Assembly (NCBI GenBank): GCA_947586055.1 | Contig: CANPXL010000007.1 | Span: 38,327 to 102,326 of the forward strand | From: an uncultured Acetatifactor sp. | Lineage (GTDB): Bacteria; Bacillota; Clostridia; Lachnospirales; Lachnospiraceae | Length of the DNA: 64,000 nucleotides | Direction of reading: 5' to 3' | Shown: positions 1-10,300 of the stretch, in pieces | Layout of the letters: the number at the start of each line of letters is the position of its first letter | How positions within the stretch are numbered: the stretch's first letter is position 1 | The notes under the pieces: generated by a model | Databases searched by the model: none | The model's input: only the letters and a program-made list of their open reading frames with translations | What the model was told of the DNA's origin: nothing | Made by a program: the position numbers and the translations under genes

Positions 1-3000
1 GCCGGGCGTACCTGGCGCTGGACGGCACTTATGTGGTGACCCGGCCCGCCGAGGGCGGATTTTTGCTGGAAGCGGAGACGGAGCTTGAGGGATGCGGCCT
101 CGAGCGGACGGTATGCCGTTATACGCTCTGGAAGGATGGGAAGCAGACGGCGGACTTCGGGTGCGGACAGGGACTTTGGCCCCCGGAGGACAGAACCCGG
201 GGAGAGTACGGCACACAGGAGCCTGCGCCCCGGCGCACGGGCATAAAGGCCTTTGTGGACGCGCCGAAACGCTGGGATATCGAAGATCCCCAGTGCTATC
301 GGCTGAAGGTACAGCTTCTGGACGCGGACGGCAGGGAGCTTGACGTGCAGGAGATCACGGTGGGGTTCAGGGAGGTTGAGTTTGACCGGGAAAAGGGATT
401 TTTCCTGAACGGCCGCCATGTAAAGATCCACGGCGTATGCGAGCATCATGACCTCGGCTGCCTGGGCGCCGCCTTTCATGCGCCGGCCTTTGAGAGGAAG
501 CTGCGGATTTTGAAGGAAATGGGCTGCAACGCCATTCGCACCAGTCATAACATGCCGGCCCCGGAGCTGATGGACCTGGCGGATCAAATGGGTTTTCTGA
601 TCGTGGACGAGGCCTTCGACATGTGGGAACGCCCGAAGACGGAGTATGACTACGGACGGTTCTTCCGGGAGTGGTGTCCAGGGGATGTGCGAAGCTGGGT
701 GCGCAGAGACCGGAACCATCCCTGTCTGCTTATGTGGTCCATCGGAAACGAGATTTACGACACGCATGCGGACGATCACGGACAGGAGATCACGAGACGG
801 CTTCAGAGCATGGTGCAGCTGCATGATCCCAGGGGCAACGGCCTGATCACCATCGGCTCCAACTACATGGCGTGGGAAGGGGCCCGGAAGTGCGCGGATA
901 TTTTGAAGGCGGCCGGTTATAACTATGGGGAACAGCTGTATCGGGCCCAGCATGCGGATCACCCGGACTGGATCATGTACGGCAGCGAGACGGCGTCTCT
1001 GGTGCACAGCCGGGGAATCTACCGTTTTCCCTTGAGCCAGTCAGTTCTTTCGGATGACGACGAGCAGTGTTCCTGTCTGGGAAACTGTAGTACGAGCTGG
1101 GGGGCAAAGAGCTGGGAATACTGTATTCTGGACGACAGGGACTGCGATTTTATCCTGGGGCAGTTTCTGTGGACCGGTTTTGATTATATCGGAGAGCCTA
1201 CGCCCTACCATACCAAGAACAGCTATTTCGGAATGATCGATACGGCAGGTTTTCCCAAGGATCCCTATTATTTCTTCCAGTCCCAGTGGACGGATGTAAA
1301 AAAGGCGCCCATGGTGCACCTGTTCCCTTACTGGGACTTTAATCCGGGACAGAAGATCGACATGCGCGCCTGCACCAACGCGCCGGAGGTGGAGCTGTTT
1401 TTCAACGGCGTCTCCCAGGGCAGGAGACAGATCGACCACGCCCACGGGAAAAAGCTGGTGGCGGACTGGCAGCTGGAATACATGCCCGGCACCGTCACGG
1501 CGGTGGCTTATGATGAGACCGGCCGCGAGGTGGCGAGAGACACCAGGACTTCCTTCGGGGACAGCCGACGCATTGTTTTGACGGCAGACAGGGCCGGGCT
1601 GGCGGCCGACGGAAACGATATGTGCTTTGTGACGGTGGAGACGGTTGACGACAGGGGAAACAGGGTGGAGAACGCTTCCGATTATGTGGAAGTGACGCTG
1701 GAGGGACCCGGCCGTATCCTCGGCATGGACAACGGAGACAGCACGGACTACGACGAGTATAAGACCACCTGCAGAAAGCTGTTTTCCGGTAAGCTTCTTG
1801 TGGTGGCGGGCGCTGCGGGCGAACCCGGGGAGATCACGCTTCATGTCCGGGGCAGGGGCCTTGAGCCAGCGAAGCTTACCCTGCCTGTCCGGGAGGCGGG
1901 CGGCGCCTTCCAGACATATCTGGAGGACTGCCGGACATTTCCCGCGGCCAGGGCGGGGCTGCCGGAGCGCATCCCTGTGAGAAAGGCGGAGCTGCGGGCG
2001 CCGTACGGCCGCAGGATCACCAAAGAAGCGCGGGAGCTGACGGTGGAAGCGCAGCTGCATCCGGCGGATACGACGGACCGGGAGCTGGTGTGGCGCGCGG
2101 TCAATGCCGCCGGCATCCCCATCAGCTATGTCAAGGTGGAGCCTGCAGAGAGCGGGGATGGAAGGCAGCTTGCCCGCGTGACGGCGCTGGGCGACGGGGA
2201 TTTTGTGGTCCGCTGTATGGTGAAGCATGACGGCCGGACGGTGCTGATCTCCCAGCTTGAGTGCAGCGCGGAGGGGATCGGACAGGCGTTCCTTAACCCC
2301 TATGAGTTTGTCGCCGGAGGGTTGTATACAAGAGCTTACGGACAGCTTGGCAACGGCAACGAAAAGGGCGTTGCCACCGAACGGGGCGCCGTCAGCGGTC
2401 CCGTGTACGACAATGTGGATTTCGGGGAGTTCGGCTCCGACGAGCTGACGATTCCGATTTTTGCCCTGTCCGGAGAACCTTACGATATCGACATCTGGCA
2501 GGGAATGCCTTATGAGGAGGGAAGCAGGATCCTTTCTTCGGTGGTTTATCAGAAGCCCTCGATCTGGAACACCTATCAGGAAGAGACCTTCAGGCTGCCG
2601 GAGCGGATCAGCGGCCTGACCACCATCGCCTTTACGCTGAGGGACAAGATACACATTAAGGGCTTTTGCTTTAAAAAGGCGGAGAAAGCTTACGAACAGC
2701 TCTGGGCGAAGGATGCGTCGTCCGTTTACGGCGACAGCTTCCGGTGGGACGGAAAGGCTGTCCGGGGGATCGGAAACAATGTGTCCGTCGTCTATGAAAA
2801 TATGGATTTCGGTGAAGGCGGCGCGCAGTCCATTACCGTCTGCGGCGGGACGGCGCTTCCCCGCAATACGATCCATCTTCATTTTACAGACGTCTCCGGC
2901 GTGACCGTAAACCGCATTCTGGAGTTTGAGGGAACGGACGGCGCCTGCAGGGAACAGACGTTTTCTCTGGAGCCCCTTAAGGGCAGGGGAAAGGTGGAAC

Positions 3001-3077
3001 TGATCTTCCTGCCGGGCAGCAGTTTTGATCTGGAGTATCTGCAGTTTCGGAGACAGGAAAGGACCGGAGAGGACTGA
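1..3077 (+). CDS. Glycoside hydrolase family 2 protein (beta-galactosidase-like), 5' partial
   Basis: The reading frame is open to the left window edge (codons begin at base 3), so the N-terminal sugar-binding domain is missing. The visible protein has the GH2 TIM barrel with the acid/base motif WSIGNE (Glu near 750 nt) and the likely nucleophile in YGSETAS (about 985-1005). A DUF4982-like beta domain follows (about 1290-1560), then an Ig-like domain, and two CBM6-like beta-sandwich regions near the C-terminus (about 2290-2690 and 2700-3060). This order fits large clostridial GH2 enzymes that remove terminal beta-galactosyl or related residues. Substrate is not readable from sequence. No secretion signal can be judged because the start is lost. 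A short gap separates it from the MraY-like gene. Confidence 0.9.
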   Translation, partial: RAYLALDGTYVVTRPAEGGFLLEAETELEGCGLERTVCRYTLWKDGKQTADFGCGQGLWPPEDRTRGEYGTQEPAPRRTGIKAFVDAPKRWDIEDPQCYRLKVQLLDADGRELDVQEITVGFREVEFDREKGFFLNGRHVKIHGVCEHHDLGCLGAAFHAPAFERKLRILKEMGCNAIRTSHNMPAPELMDLADQMGFLIVDEAFDMWERPKTEYDYGRFFREWCPGDVRSWVRRDRNHPCLLMWSIGNEIYDTHADDHGQEITRRLQSMVQLHDPRGNGLITIGSNYMAWEGARKCADILKAAGYNYGEQLYRAQHADHPDWIMYGSETASLVHSRGIYRFPLSQSVLSDDDEQCSCLGNCSTSWGAKSWEYCILDDRDCDFILGQFLWTGFDYIGEPTPYHTKNSYFGMIDTAGFPKDPYYFFQSQWTDVKKAPMVHLFPYWDFNPGQKIDMRACTNAPEVELFFNGVSQGRRQIDHAHGKKLVADWQLEYMPGTVTAVAYDETGREVARDTRTSFGDSRRIVLTADRAGLAADGNDMCFVTVETVDDRGNRVENASDYVEVTLEGPGRILGMDNGDSTDYDEYKTTCRKLFSGKLLVVAGAAGEPGEITLHVRGRGLEPAKLTLPVREAGGAFQTYLEDCRTFPAARAGLPERIPVRKAELRAPYGRRITKEARELTVEAQLHPADTTDRELVWRAVNAAGIPISYVKVEPAESGDGRQLARVTALGDGDFVVRCMVKHDGRTVLISQLECSAEGIGQAFLNPYEFVAGGLYTRAYGQLGNGNEKGVATERGAVSGPVYDNVDFGEFGSDELTIPIFALSGEPYDIDIWQGMPYEEGSRILSSVVYQKPSIWNTYQEETFRLPERISGLTTIAFTLRDKIHIKGFCFKKAEKAYEQLWAKDASSVYGDSFRWDGKAVRGIGNNVSVVYENMDFGEGGAQSITVCGGTALPRNTIHLHFTDVSGVTVNRILEFEGTDGACREQTFSLEPLKGRGKVELIFLPGSSFDLEYLQFRRQERTGED

Positions 3078-3155
3078 GACGGCGGAGGCCCGGGCGTCAG
3101 GCGGAAGCGTGCGGGCACCGTGACGACGGATAGAATTTGACAGGAGAAGGAAGGT

Positions 3156-4121
3156 ATGTTATATCGGTTTATTGGAGAGGAGCAGAGTCCTCTGGCTGCA
3201 TTTCTGGGAATTCTCTTCGCTTTTGCGCTGACCGTGGCGGCCACGTCGAAGCTGCAGAGGTTTCTTCCGAAAGACGCGGGACGGGAGTACGCCCATGACG
3301 GGAAGCTGTCGGCGGGAAAACCCCGGGGAGCGGGGGTCATCTTTGTGCCGGTCTTTGCGGCGGCGGCGCTCTTGTTTTCTCCGATCAGGGCGGAAAACCT
3401 GATCTATCTGATCCTGATGGTTCTGTGTATGCTGACGGGATTTCTGGACGACGCGTCGAAGGTGCCCTGGGGGGAATACAAGAAAGGATTTCTGGATCTG
3501 TGCGTGGCCGTGCTTGTCGTCGAGACGTTTCTGAAATACAATTCCAGCGAGGTACGGCTTGCCCTGTTTGACGTGCAGGTTACCCTGCCGCCTGTGCTTT
3601 TTGCGGCGCTGGCCGTGATTCTGGTCTGGGGATCCGTGAACGTGACGAACTGTGCGGACGGCGTGGACGGGCTTTCCGGCACGCTGACCATCATCTCGAT
3701 CATGACCATTTATATGGTGGACAGGCTGCTTGGGGTTGGCGGCGGGTTCTCTTATCTGATCCTGCTGTTTGCGGTGTGCATCCTTGGATATCTCTGGTAC
3801 AATGCGGCGCCCAGCAGGCTGATGATGGGGGACGCCGGTTCCCGCACCATGGGACTTTTTATCAGTATCGCCGTCCTGAAGACGGGGTGCCCGCTGCTCT
3901 ATCTTCCCGTTGCGCTGGTTCTGATCCTGGACGGAGGACTGGGTCTGGTGAAGGTGTTCCTGCTCCGGTTTCTGAAGATCCGGATTTTGAAAAACGTAAG
4001 GACGCCGCTCCACGATCACGTGCGGAAGGTTTGGAACTGGTCCAATACCCAGACGGTGTTTCGGTTCGCCATCATACAGATCATTCTGTCGGTGGCGGTG
4101 GTATACGGAATCAGTCTGTGA
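3156..4121 (+). CDS. mraY: MraY-type phospho-N-acetylmuramoyl-pentapeptide transferase / GT4 family
   Basis: This is a polytopic membrane protein of 321 aa. It carries the family's Asp-rich motifs: FLDDASK near residue 98, NCADGVDGL near 165, MGDAGS near 226 and the histidine motif PLHDH near 290. MraY transfers phospho-MurNAc-pentapeptide from UDP to undecaprenyl phosphate on the cytoplasmic membrane, making lipid I. Length and motifs fit MraY better than WecA or TagO. The gene stands outside a dcw cluster, so an accessory polyprenyl-phosphate sugar transferase remains possible. The start is set by AGGAGAAGG just upstream. Confidence 0.8.
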   Translation: MLYRFIGEEQSPLAAFLGILFAFALTVAATSKLQRFLPKDAGREYAHDGKLSAGKPRGAGVIFVPVFAAAALLFSPIRAENLIYLILMVLCMLTGFLDDASKVPWGEYKKGFLDLCVAVLVVETFLKYNSSEVRLALFDVQVTLPPVLFAALAVILVWGSVNVTNCADGVDGLSGTLTIISIMTIYMVDRLLGVGGGFSYLILLFAVCILGYLWYNAAPSRLMMGDAGSRTMGLFISIAVLKTGCPLLYLPVALVLILDGGLGLVKVFLLRFLKIRILKNVRTPLHDHVRKVWNWSNTQTVFRFAIIQIILSVAVVYGISL

Positions 4122-4177
4122 CGCGGGAACGGCCGGGATGTACGGCGCGGAGAAGGAAATCAAACAGGAGGTCTGTC

Positions 4178-4681
4178 ATGTACGATGAATTGACGTCGGG
4201 AGATATCAAAAAAATGGAGGAAGAGATCGAGCACAGGAAGCTGGTGGTGCGGCCCAGTCTGCTGCAGGATGTAAAGGACGCCAGAGCCCACGGAGATCTC
4301 AGCGAAAACTTTGAATATCATGCGGCAAAGAAGGCGAAAAACCAGAATGAGAGCCGTATTCGTTATCTGGAGCGCATGGTGAAGACGGCCAGGGTGATAA
4401 CGGACAGATCCGCCGAGGACGAGGTGGGGATCAATAACACGGTGACGGTGCAGTTTACGGACGACGGTTCCGTGGAAACCTACAGGATCGTGACCACCGT
4501 GAGAGGAAATTCCCTGGAGAACCTGATCAGCAATGAAAGCCCGCTGGGAAAGGCACTGCTGGGGAAGAAGGAGGGACAGACGGTTCATGTGACCGTGAAC
4601 GAGTCCACCGGCTACGACGTAAAGATCCTGAAGCTGGAGAAGACGGCGGATGAAGACAGCGACAGGATAAGGAGTTTTTAG
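4178..4681 (+). CDS. greA: Transcription elongation factor GreA
   Basis: This 167-aa protein has an N-terminal coiled coil containing HGDLSENFEYHAAKK and ending in a YLERM segment, then the C-terminal FKBP-like domain with SPLGKALLGKKEGQ. GreA binds the secondary channel of RNA polymerase and stimulates transcript cleavage in backtracked complexes. The frame is open far upstream, but AGGAGG at 4166-4171 sits just before the ATG at 4178 and the coiled coil begins there, so the longer reading was rejected. The stop is 2 nt before the next gene, suggesting co-translation. Confidence 0.95.
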   Translation: MYDELTSGDIKKMEEEIEHRKLVVRPSLLQDVKDARAHGDLSENFEYHAAKKAKNQNESRIRYLERMVKTARVITDRSAEDEVGINNTVTVQFTDDGSVETYRIVTTVRGNSLENLISNESPLGKALLGKKEGQTVHVTVNESTGYDVKILKLEKTADEDSDRIRSF

Positions 4682-4683
4682 GG

Positions 4684-6186
4684 ATGAAACGGTATCTGCT
4701 GTTCGATCTGGACGGGACGCTGACGGACCCGAAGGTGGGAATCACCACCTGCGTACAGTATGCGCTTGCTTCCTTTGGGATCGAGGAACCCGATCTGGAC
4801 AAACTGGAGCCCTTTATCGGACCGCCGTTAAAGGACAGCTTTATGCAATTTTACGGCATGGACGGGGCCAAAGCAGAGGCGGCGATGGAAAAGTACCGGG
4901 AGCGCTTCCGCGATACAGGCATTTTTGAGAACAGGGTCTACCGGGGCGTGCCTAAAATGCTGAGGGATTTGTCAAAAAAGGGAATGAAGCTGGCCGTGGC
5001 CTCCAGCAAGCCCACGGTGTTCGTGGAACGGATCCTGAAGCACTTTGGCATTGACCGGTATTTTGCCGTCGCGGTGGGAAGCGAGCTGGACGGCACAAGG
5101 GTGGAAAAGGCGCAGGTGGTGGAAGAGGCGCTGCGGCAGCTTTTCGGTGAAAAACCTGTGGAGAAGGATCAGGTTTACATGATCGGGGACCGGCGGTTCG
5201 ATGTGGAGGGCGCGCGGGCTCAGGGAATCGAAAGCGTTGGCGTCGCCTACGGTTACGGCAGCATGGAAGAGCTGAAGGAAGCAAAGGCGGATTATATCGT
5301 CAGATCCGTGGAGGAACTTCACAGGTTCCTGCTGCGGGAGACGAAAGAGCCGGGGGAGAGCGCTGTATCGCGGCGGATATGGCGGCTGCTGTGCCCCGTG
5401 CTGCTGTTTTTCTGCGTAAACGGCCTGGTCTCCTGCCTGCTGCAGATTTTGCTTGCGGGAGCCGGACGGAGAGTCCAGGGGGGAGCGTTTTTCTTTCTGC
5501 GCGACGAAGGGGGAAATTTGTCCGGTTTTACCGGCAATGCATGGGCCGTTATCTCGGCGGTCAGCTATCTTGCCGCGACGCTGTCCGTCCGCGCCGCTGT
5601 GCGGGAGCGCCTTCTGGAAACGGCGGAGGAAATGAAACTGTCCCATCTGAAGCGGGAGCCGAAGGGAAACTATGTCATTCTCGGGATTCTTACGGTGTGT
5701 GCGGTGCTCGGGCTGAATCTGCTTCTGGAGCTTTTAAAGGTTGCCCAAAGCAGCGAGAGCTATCGGATCGTCCGGGAAAATCAGTTTTCCGCCGGCCTTT
5801 TTCTGGGACTGGTCAGTTACGGGCTGATATCGCCGATAGCGGAGGAACTGATCTTCCGGGGCGTTGTCTACGGATGTTTCCGGCAGATGATGGACCGCAG
5901 GATCGCGGCGGTCTTTTCCGCGCTGCTGTTCGGTCTGTACCACGGGAACATGGTACAGGGCATTTACGCTGCGCTCATGGGCTGCCTGATGGCGTACGCC
6001 TATGAATATTTCGGCAGCTTCAGGGCGCCTCTGGCCATCCATATCGTGGCGAATGTGATGGCGTACGGTATGAGTTTTATGGGGACGGCGCCGGGCGGTA
6101 TGGTAAGCTGGCCCCTATGTCTGGCCTTTCTGGCTGTGGCGGCAGGAGAGTTCTGGCTGCTTCACCGTCAGCGGAAGGTATTTTGA
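4684..6186 (+). CDS. HAD phosphatase fused to a CPBP (CAAX-type) membrane protease
   Basis: Two domains share one frame. Residues 1-220 form a HAD hydrolase of phosphoglycolate-phosphatase type: FDLDGT with nucleophile Asp8 and Asp10, a Ser/Lys region (SSKPT) and the acidic motif GDRRFD. Residues about 230-500 are a multi-spanning CPBP/Rce1-like intramembrane metalloprotease with EE at 387-388 in EELIFRG, a histidine in YHGN and another in HIVAN. The first half would hydrolyse a small phosphate ester in the cytosol; the second would lie in the membrane. Codon pattern and frame are continuous across the junction near 5340-5390, so I see no frameshift. It starts 2 nt after greA with AAGGAG upstream. 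Confidence 0.85.
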   Translation: MKRYLLFDLDGTLTDPKVGITTCVQYALASFGIEEPDLDKLEPFIGPPLKDSFMQFYGMDGAKAEAAMEKYRERFRDTGIFENRVYRGVPKMLRDLSKKGMKLAVASSKPTVFVERILKHFGIDRYFAVAVGSELDGTRVEKAQVVEEALRQLFGEKPVEKDQVYMIGDRRFDVEGARAQGIESVGVAYGYGSMEELKEAKADYIVRSVEELHRFLLRETKEPGESAVSRRIWRLLCPVLLFFCVNGLVSCLLQILLAGAGRRVQGGAFFFLRDEGGNLSGFTGNAWAVISAVSYLAATLSVRAAVRERLLETAEEMKLSHLKREPKGNYVILGILTVCAVLGLNLLLELLKVAQSSESYRIVRENQFSAGLFLGLVSYGLISPIAEELIFRGVVYGCFRQMMDRRIAAVFSALLFGLYHGNMVQGIYAALMGCLMAYAYEYFGSFRAPLAIHIVANVMAYGMSFMGTAPGGMVSWPLCLAFLAVAAGEFWLLHRQRKVF

Positions 6187-6248
6187 ACGGGCGGAAGGGA
6201 AACGGCCGGCCGGGAGACCGGAAGGCGCAGGAAAGGCAGGAACCGTAT

Positions 6249-7103
6249 ATGAAATTTTCCGTTGTCGTTGTCTGTCTGAATCCGGGCGGCAAACTGAAAA
6301 GCACAATGGACAGCATCCTCGGCCAGACGTGCCGGGACTTTGAAGTGATCCTGAAGGACGGCGGAAGCACGGACGGATCCGTGGAACGCTGGAGACGGGA
6401 GGAAGGCCCGGGACAGTGCCGGCGGGAGAGCGGCGCGCCGCACGGCGGGACGGTCCGTTTTTTTCAGGAGAAGGACCGTGGGATCTACGACGCCATGAAT
6501 CAGGCGGTCCTCTATGCGTCGGGGGATTTTACGATATTTATGGACTGCGGCGACACCTTTGCGGATGAAAACGTGCTGGAGCGGGTGGCGGAGCGCGTCG
6601 AGGAACAGCGGGCGAAGGGCGCCGATCTGGGAAAGCTGGTGCTTTACGGCGATACGCTCAGCGGAAAAAACAACGTGACCATCACGTCCGCGCCAGGGAT
6701 CACGGGCTTTACCTGCTTCCGGAACATTCCCTGCCATCAGTCCTGCTTTTACAGCACGGATCTGTGCCGCGGGAAACCCTTTGACCTTCGGTATCGGATT
6801 CGGGCGGATTACGACCATTTTCTCTGGTGTTTTTATCGGGGCGGAGCGGCGTTTGTCCATGTGGGCTTTCCCGTGGCGGCCTATGAGGGAGACGGTTACT
6901 CGGAAAACAGGGACAACCGGGCGCGGGACCGGGAGGAACATAAGCGGATCACGGAGAGCTATATGGCGAAGGGCGAGCTGCTGTGGTACCGGGCGGCTAT
7001 GGCCTGCACGCTGGCTCCGCTGCGCAGCGCTCTGGCGGAGAGCCGGCGTTTTTCCGGAATCTACCACAGAATCCAGAAAAAAATACTGAGAAAGAAAAAT
7101 TGA
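6249..7103 (+). CDS. Glycosyltransferase family 2
   Basis: This 284-aa GT-A enzyme begins FSVVVVCLNPG and has a DGGSTDGS nucleotide-sugar motif, then IYDAMNQA and the metal-binding-type segment MDCGDTF. It resembles WcaA/colanic-acid-type transferases that build surface polysaccharide from nucleotide sugars. No clear membrane anchor is visible. The frame is open upstream, but the GT fold begins exactly at this ATG, and the purine-rich stretch AAAGGCAGGA lies upstream. The stop codon overlaps a TTGACA hexamer that may drive gltB. Confidence 0.88.
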   Translation: MKFSVVVVCLNPGGKLKSTMDSILGQTCRDFEVILKDGGSTDGSVERWRREEGPGQCRRESGAPHGGTVRFFQEKDRGIYDAMNQAVLYASGDFTIFMDCGDTFADENVLERVAERVEEQRAKGADLGKLVLYGDTLSGKNNVTITSAPGITGFTCFRNIPCHQSCFYSTDLCRGKPFDLRYRIRADYDHFLWCFYRGGAAFVHVGFPVAAYEGDGYSENRDNRARDREEHKRITESYMAKGELLWYRAAMACTLAPLRSALAESRRFSGIYHRIQKKILRKKN

Positions 7104-7127
7104 CAGACTACAATGCAAAAATATAAA
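7100..7127 (+). promoter_or_regulatory. Candidate distal promoter of gltBD
   Basis: TTGACA at 7100-7105 and TATAAA at 7122-7127 are 16 bp apart, a sigma-A-type arrangement. It overlaps the stop codon of the glycosyltransferase gene. Transcripts from here would read through the hairpin at 7205-7249. Confidence 0.45.
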
Positions 7128-7166
7128 AAGATTCAAACAATCTGACAATTTAAAGAAAAGTCTTTA

Positions 7167-7195
7167 TTTACAGGCGGAGAAAAAAGGTGTATATT
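7167..7195 (+). promoter_or_regulatory. Candidate proximal promoter of gltBD
   Basis: TTTACA (7167-7172) and TATATT (7190-7195) are separated by 17 bp, a near-consensus sigma-A promoter. The inferred start near 7202 lies immediately before a terminator-like hairpin, so the first roughly 45 nt of this transcript would form that hairpin. Confidence 0.55.
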
Positions 7196-7204
7196 GATGA
7201 GAGT

Positions 7205-7249
7205 AAAGGCGCAACGGAGCGTGGAAAAGTTCCGCTGCGCCCTTTTTTT
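7205..7249 (+). terminator. Intrinsic terminator or attenuator in the gltB leader
   Basis: GGCGCAACGGA pairs with TCCGCTGCGCC (one G-U pair) and is followed by seven T residues. It lies 102 nt after the glycosyltransferase stop and about 120 nt before gltB. It may end the upstream operon, or attenuate transcripts that start at 7127-7202. Confidence 0.75.
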
Positions 7250-7371
7250 GGATCCGGGCGGGGCCTTTTTAGAGAGCGACGACAGGAGAGGACAGCCGCG
7301 GAACGAATGCGCACGGAGGAAACAAGGAAACAGAAAAACAAGAAAAGCCGGGCAGGAAGGGAGCAGGAAAC

Positions 7372-10300
7372 ATGTTTGACGTAAAAAAAGAACAGGCGGC
7401 CGCGCCGCTTTACCGGGAAGAATTTGAGCACGACAACTGCGGGATCGGCGCGTGTGTGAACATTAAGGGCGAAAAGAGCCGGGAGACGGTGGAGAACGCT
7501 TTAAAGATCGTGGAGAATCTGGAACACAGGGCGGGAAAGGACGCGGAGGGAAAGACCGGAGACGGCGTAGGAATTCTGACGCAGGTTCCCCACAGATTTT
7601 TTGCCAGAGTCACAAAGCCTCTCGGCATCAATCTCGGGAAGGAACGGGAGTACGGCGTAGGTATGTTTTTCTTTCCGCAGGAGGAACTTCGCCGCAACCA
7701 GGCAAAGAAGATGTTTGAGATCATTGTGGAGAAGGAAGGCCTGGAGTTCCTGGGCTGGAGAGAGGTTCCCACATTCCCCAACGTGCTGGGTCATAAGGCG
7801 GTGGAATGCATGCCTCATATCATGCAGGGCTTTGTGAAAAAGCCTGCGGATGTGGAGAAGGGGCTTCCCTTCGACAGACGGCTTTATATCGCGAGACGGC
7901 TGTTCGAGCAGTCCACGGAGGACACGTACGTCGTCTCCTTTTCCAGTCGAACCATCGTCTACAAGGGCATGTTCCTTGTGGGACAGCTGCGCACCTTCTA
8001 TGCGGACCTGCAGAGCGAAGATTTTGAGTCCGCCATCGCGGTGGTGCACTCCCGGTTTTCCACCAACACAAACCCCAGCTGGGAGCGGGCTCACCCGAAC
8101 CGCCTGATGGTGCACAACGGCGAGATCAATACGATCCGGGGCAACGCCGACAAGATGCTGGCCCGGGAAGAAAACATGGAATCTGAACACCTGAAAGGAC
8201 AGATGCACAAGGTGCTGCCTGCCATCAACAAGACCGGCTCCGATTCCGCCATGCTGGACAACACGCTGGAGTTTCTGGTGATGAGCGGCATGGATCTGCC
8301 GCTGGCGGTGATGATCGCCATTCCCGAGCCCTGGGCCAACGACAAGGCGATGTCCCAGACCAAGCGGGATTTCTACCAGTATTATGCGACCATGATGGAG
8401 CCCTGGGACGGCCCGGCTTCCATTCTGTTCTCCGACGGAGACATTATGGGCGCGGTGCTGGACAGAAACGGTCTTCGTCCCTCCAGGTATATGATCACGG
8501 ACGACGATACCCTGATCCTTTCCTCCGAGGTGGGCGTGCTGGACATCGATCCCACGAAAATCAAGGTGAAGGAACGGCTGCGTCCCGGCAGAATGCTGCT
8601 GGTGGATACCCTTCAGGGGAAAGTGATCTCCGACGAGGAACTGAAGGAGAAATATGCGTCCCGACAGCCTTACGGCGAGTGGCTTGACAGCAATCTGGTA
8701 TTCTTGAAGGATCTCACCATCCCCAACGAGCGCGTCCCCGAGTACACCAGCGAGGAACGCCAGCGGATGCAGAAGGCCTTCGGTTACACTTATGACGAGA
8801 TCAAAACCAGCATCCTTCCCATGGCGAAAAACGGCGGGGAGGCCACCGCGGCCATGGGCGTGGATACGCCGCTGCCCGTGCTGAGCAGGACCTACCATCC
8901 GCTGTTCCATTATTTCAAGCAGCTGTTCGCGCAGGTGACGAACCCGCCCATCGACGCCATCCGGGAGGAGATCGTGACCTCCACAACGGTCTATATCGGG
9001 ACAGAAGGGAACATTCTGGAGGAATCGCCAAAGAACTGCAACATGCTGCGGGTGAACAATCCCATCCTGACCAACACCGACCTGATGAAAATTAAGAGCA
9101 TGAAGGCGGAGGGGTTCCGGGTGGAAGTGGTCCCCATTACCTATTATAAGAATACCAGCCTGGAGCGCGCCATCGACAGACTCTTTGTAGAGGTGGACAG
9201 GGCGTACCGCGACGGCGTGAACATCCTGATCCTGTCCGACCGGGGCGTGGATGAAAACCATGTGCCGATTCCCTCCCTGCTGGCGGTATCGGCGCTGAAC
9301 CAGTACCTTGTCCGCACAAAGAAACGGACCCGTGTGGCGCTGATTCTGGAGTCCGGTGAGCCCAGGGAAGTGCATCACTTCGCCACGCTTTTAGGCTACG
9401 GCGCCTGCGCCATCAACCCTTACCTGGCGCAGGATTCCATCCGCGAGCTGATCGAGAACCACATGCTGGATAAGGATTATTATGCGGCGGTGAACGACTA
9501 TAACAATGCGGTCCTTCACGGCATTGTCAAGATCGCTTCCAAGATGGGGATCAGCACCATCCAGTCCTATCAGGGTTCCCAGATCTTTGAAGCCATCGGC
9601 ATTGCGCCGGAGGTGATCAGCAGGTATTTCAGCAATACGGTGTGCCGCGTGGGCGGAATCACCCTGAAGGATATTGAAAAACAGGTGGATGACCTCCATT
9701 CTCAGGCCTTTGATCCCCTCGGACTTGGAAACGATCTGACGCTGGACAGCCCGGGGCATCATAAGATGCGCAGCGGCGGCGACGAGCATCTGTATAATCC
9801 CGCCACCATCCATATGCTGCAGGAGTCCACAAAACGCGGCGACTACGGGATGTTCAAACAGTATACCGCCATGGTGAATGATGAAAACACTGTCCGCAAT
9901 CTGCGTGGATTAATGGATTTCAACTATCCGGAAAAGGGCGTAGCGATAGAAGAGGTAGAGCCGGTGGAGTCCATCGTCACAAGGTTTAAGACCGGCGCCA
10001 TGTCCTACGGTTCCATTTCCAAGGAGGCTCATGAGACCATGGCGATCGCGATGAACCGTCTCCACGGCAAGAGCAATTCCGGCGAGGGCGGCGAGGATCT
10101 GGAAAGGCTGACCGTGGGCCCCGACGGGCTGGACCGGTGTTCCGCCATCAAGCAGGTGGCAAGCGGACGCTTCGGCGTCACAAGCCGGTACCTTGTCAGC
10201 GCGAAGGAAATCCAGATTAAGATGGCTCAGGGCGCAAAGCCCGGCGAGGGCGGCCATCTGCCCGGGGGAAAGGTGTATCCCTGGATCGCGAAGACCCGCC

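Noticed and set aside
1041..2882. 613-aa open frame on the minus strand
   Set aside because: It is antisense to the GH2 gene, has no motif or ribosome site, and reflects GC-rich codon bias of the real gene.
3776..4177. Upstream extension of the greA frame
   Set aside because: It overlaps the MraY gene and precedes the clear SD and family start.
7198..7260. Leader peptide controlling gltB attenuation
   Set aside because: The short frame over the hairpin has no SD and no run of Gln or Glu codons.
7501..9378. 625-aa minus-strand frame
   Set aside because: Shadow of gltB, with no recognisable domain.
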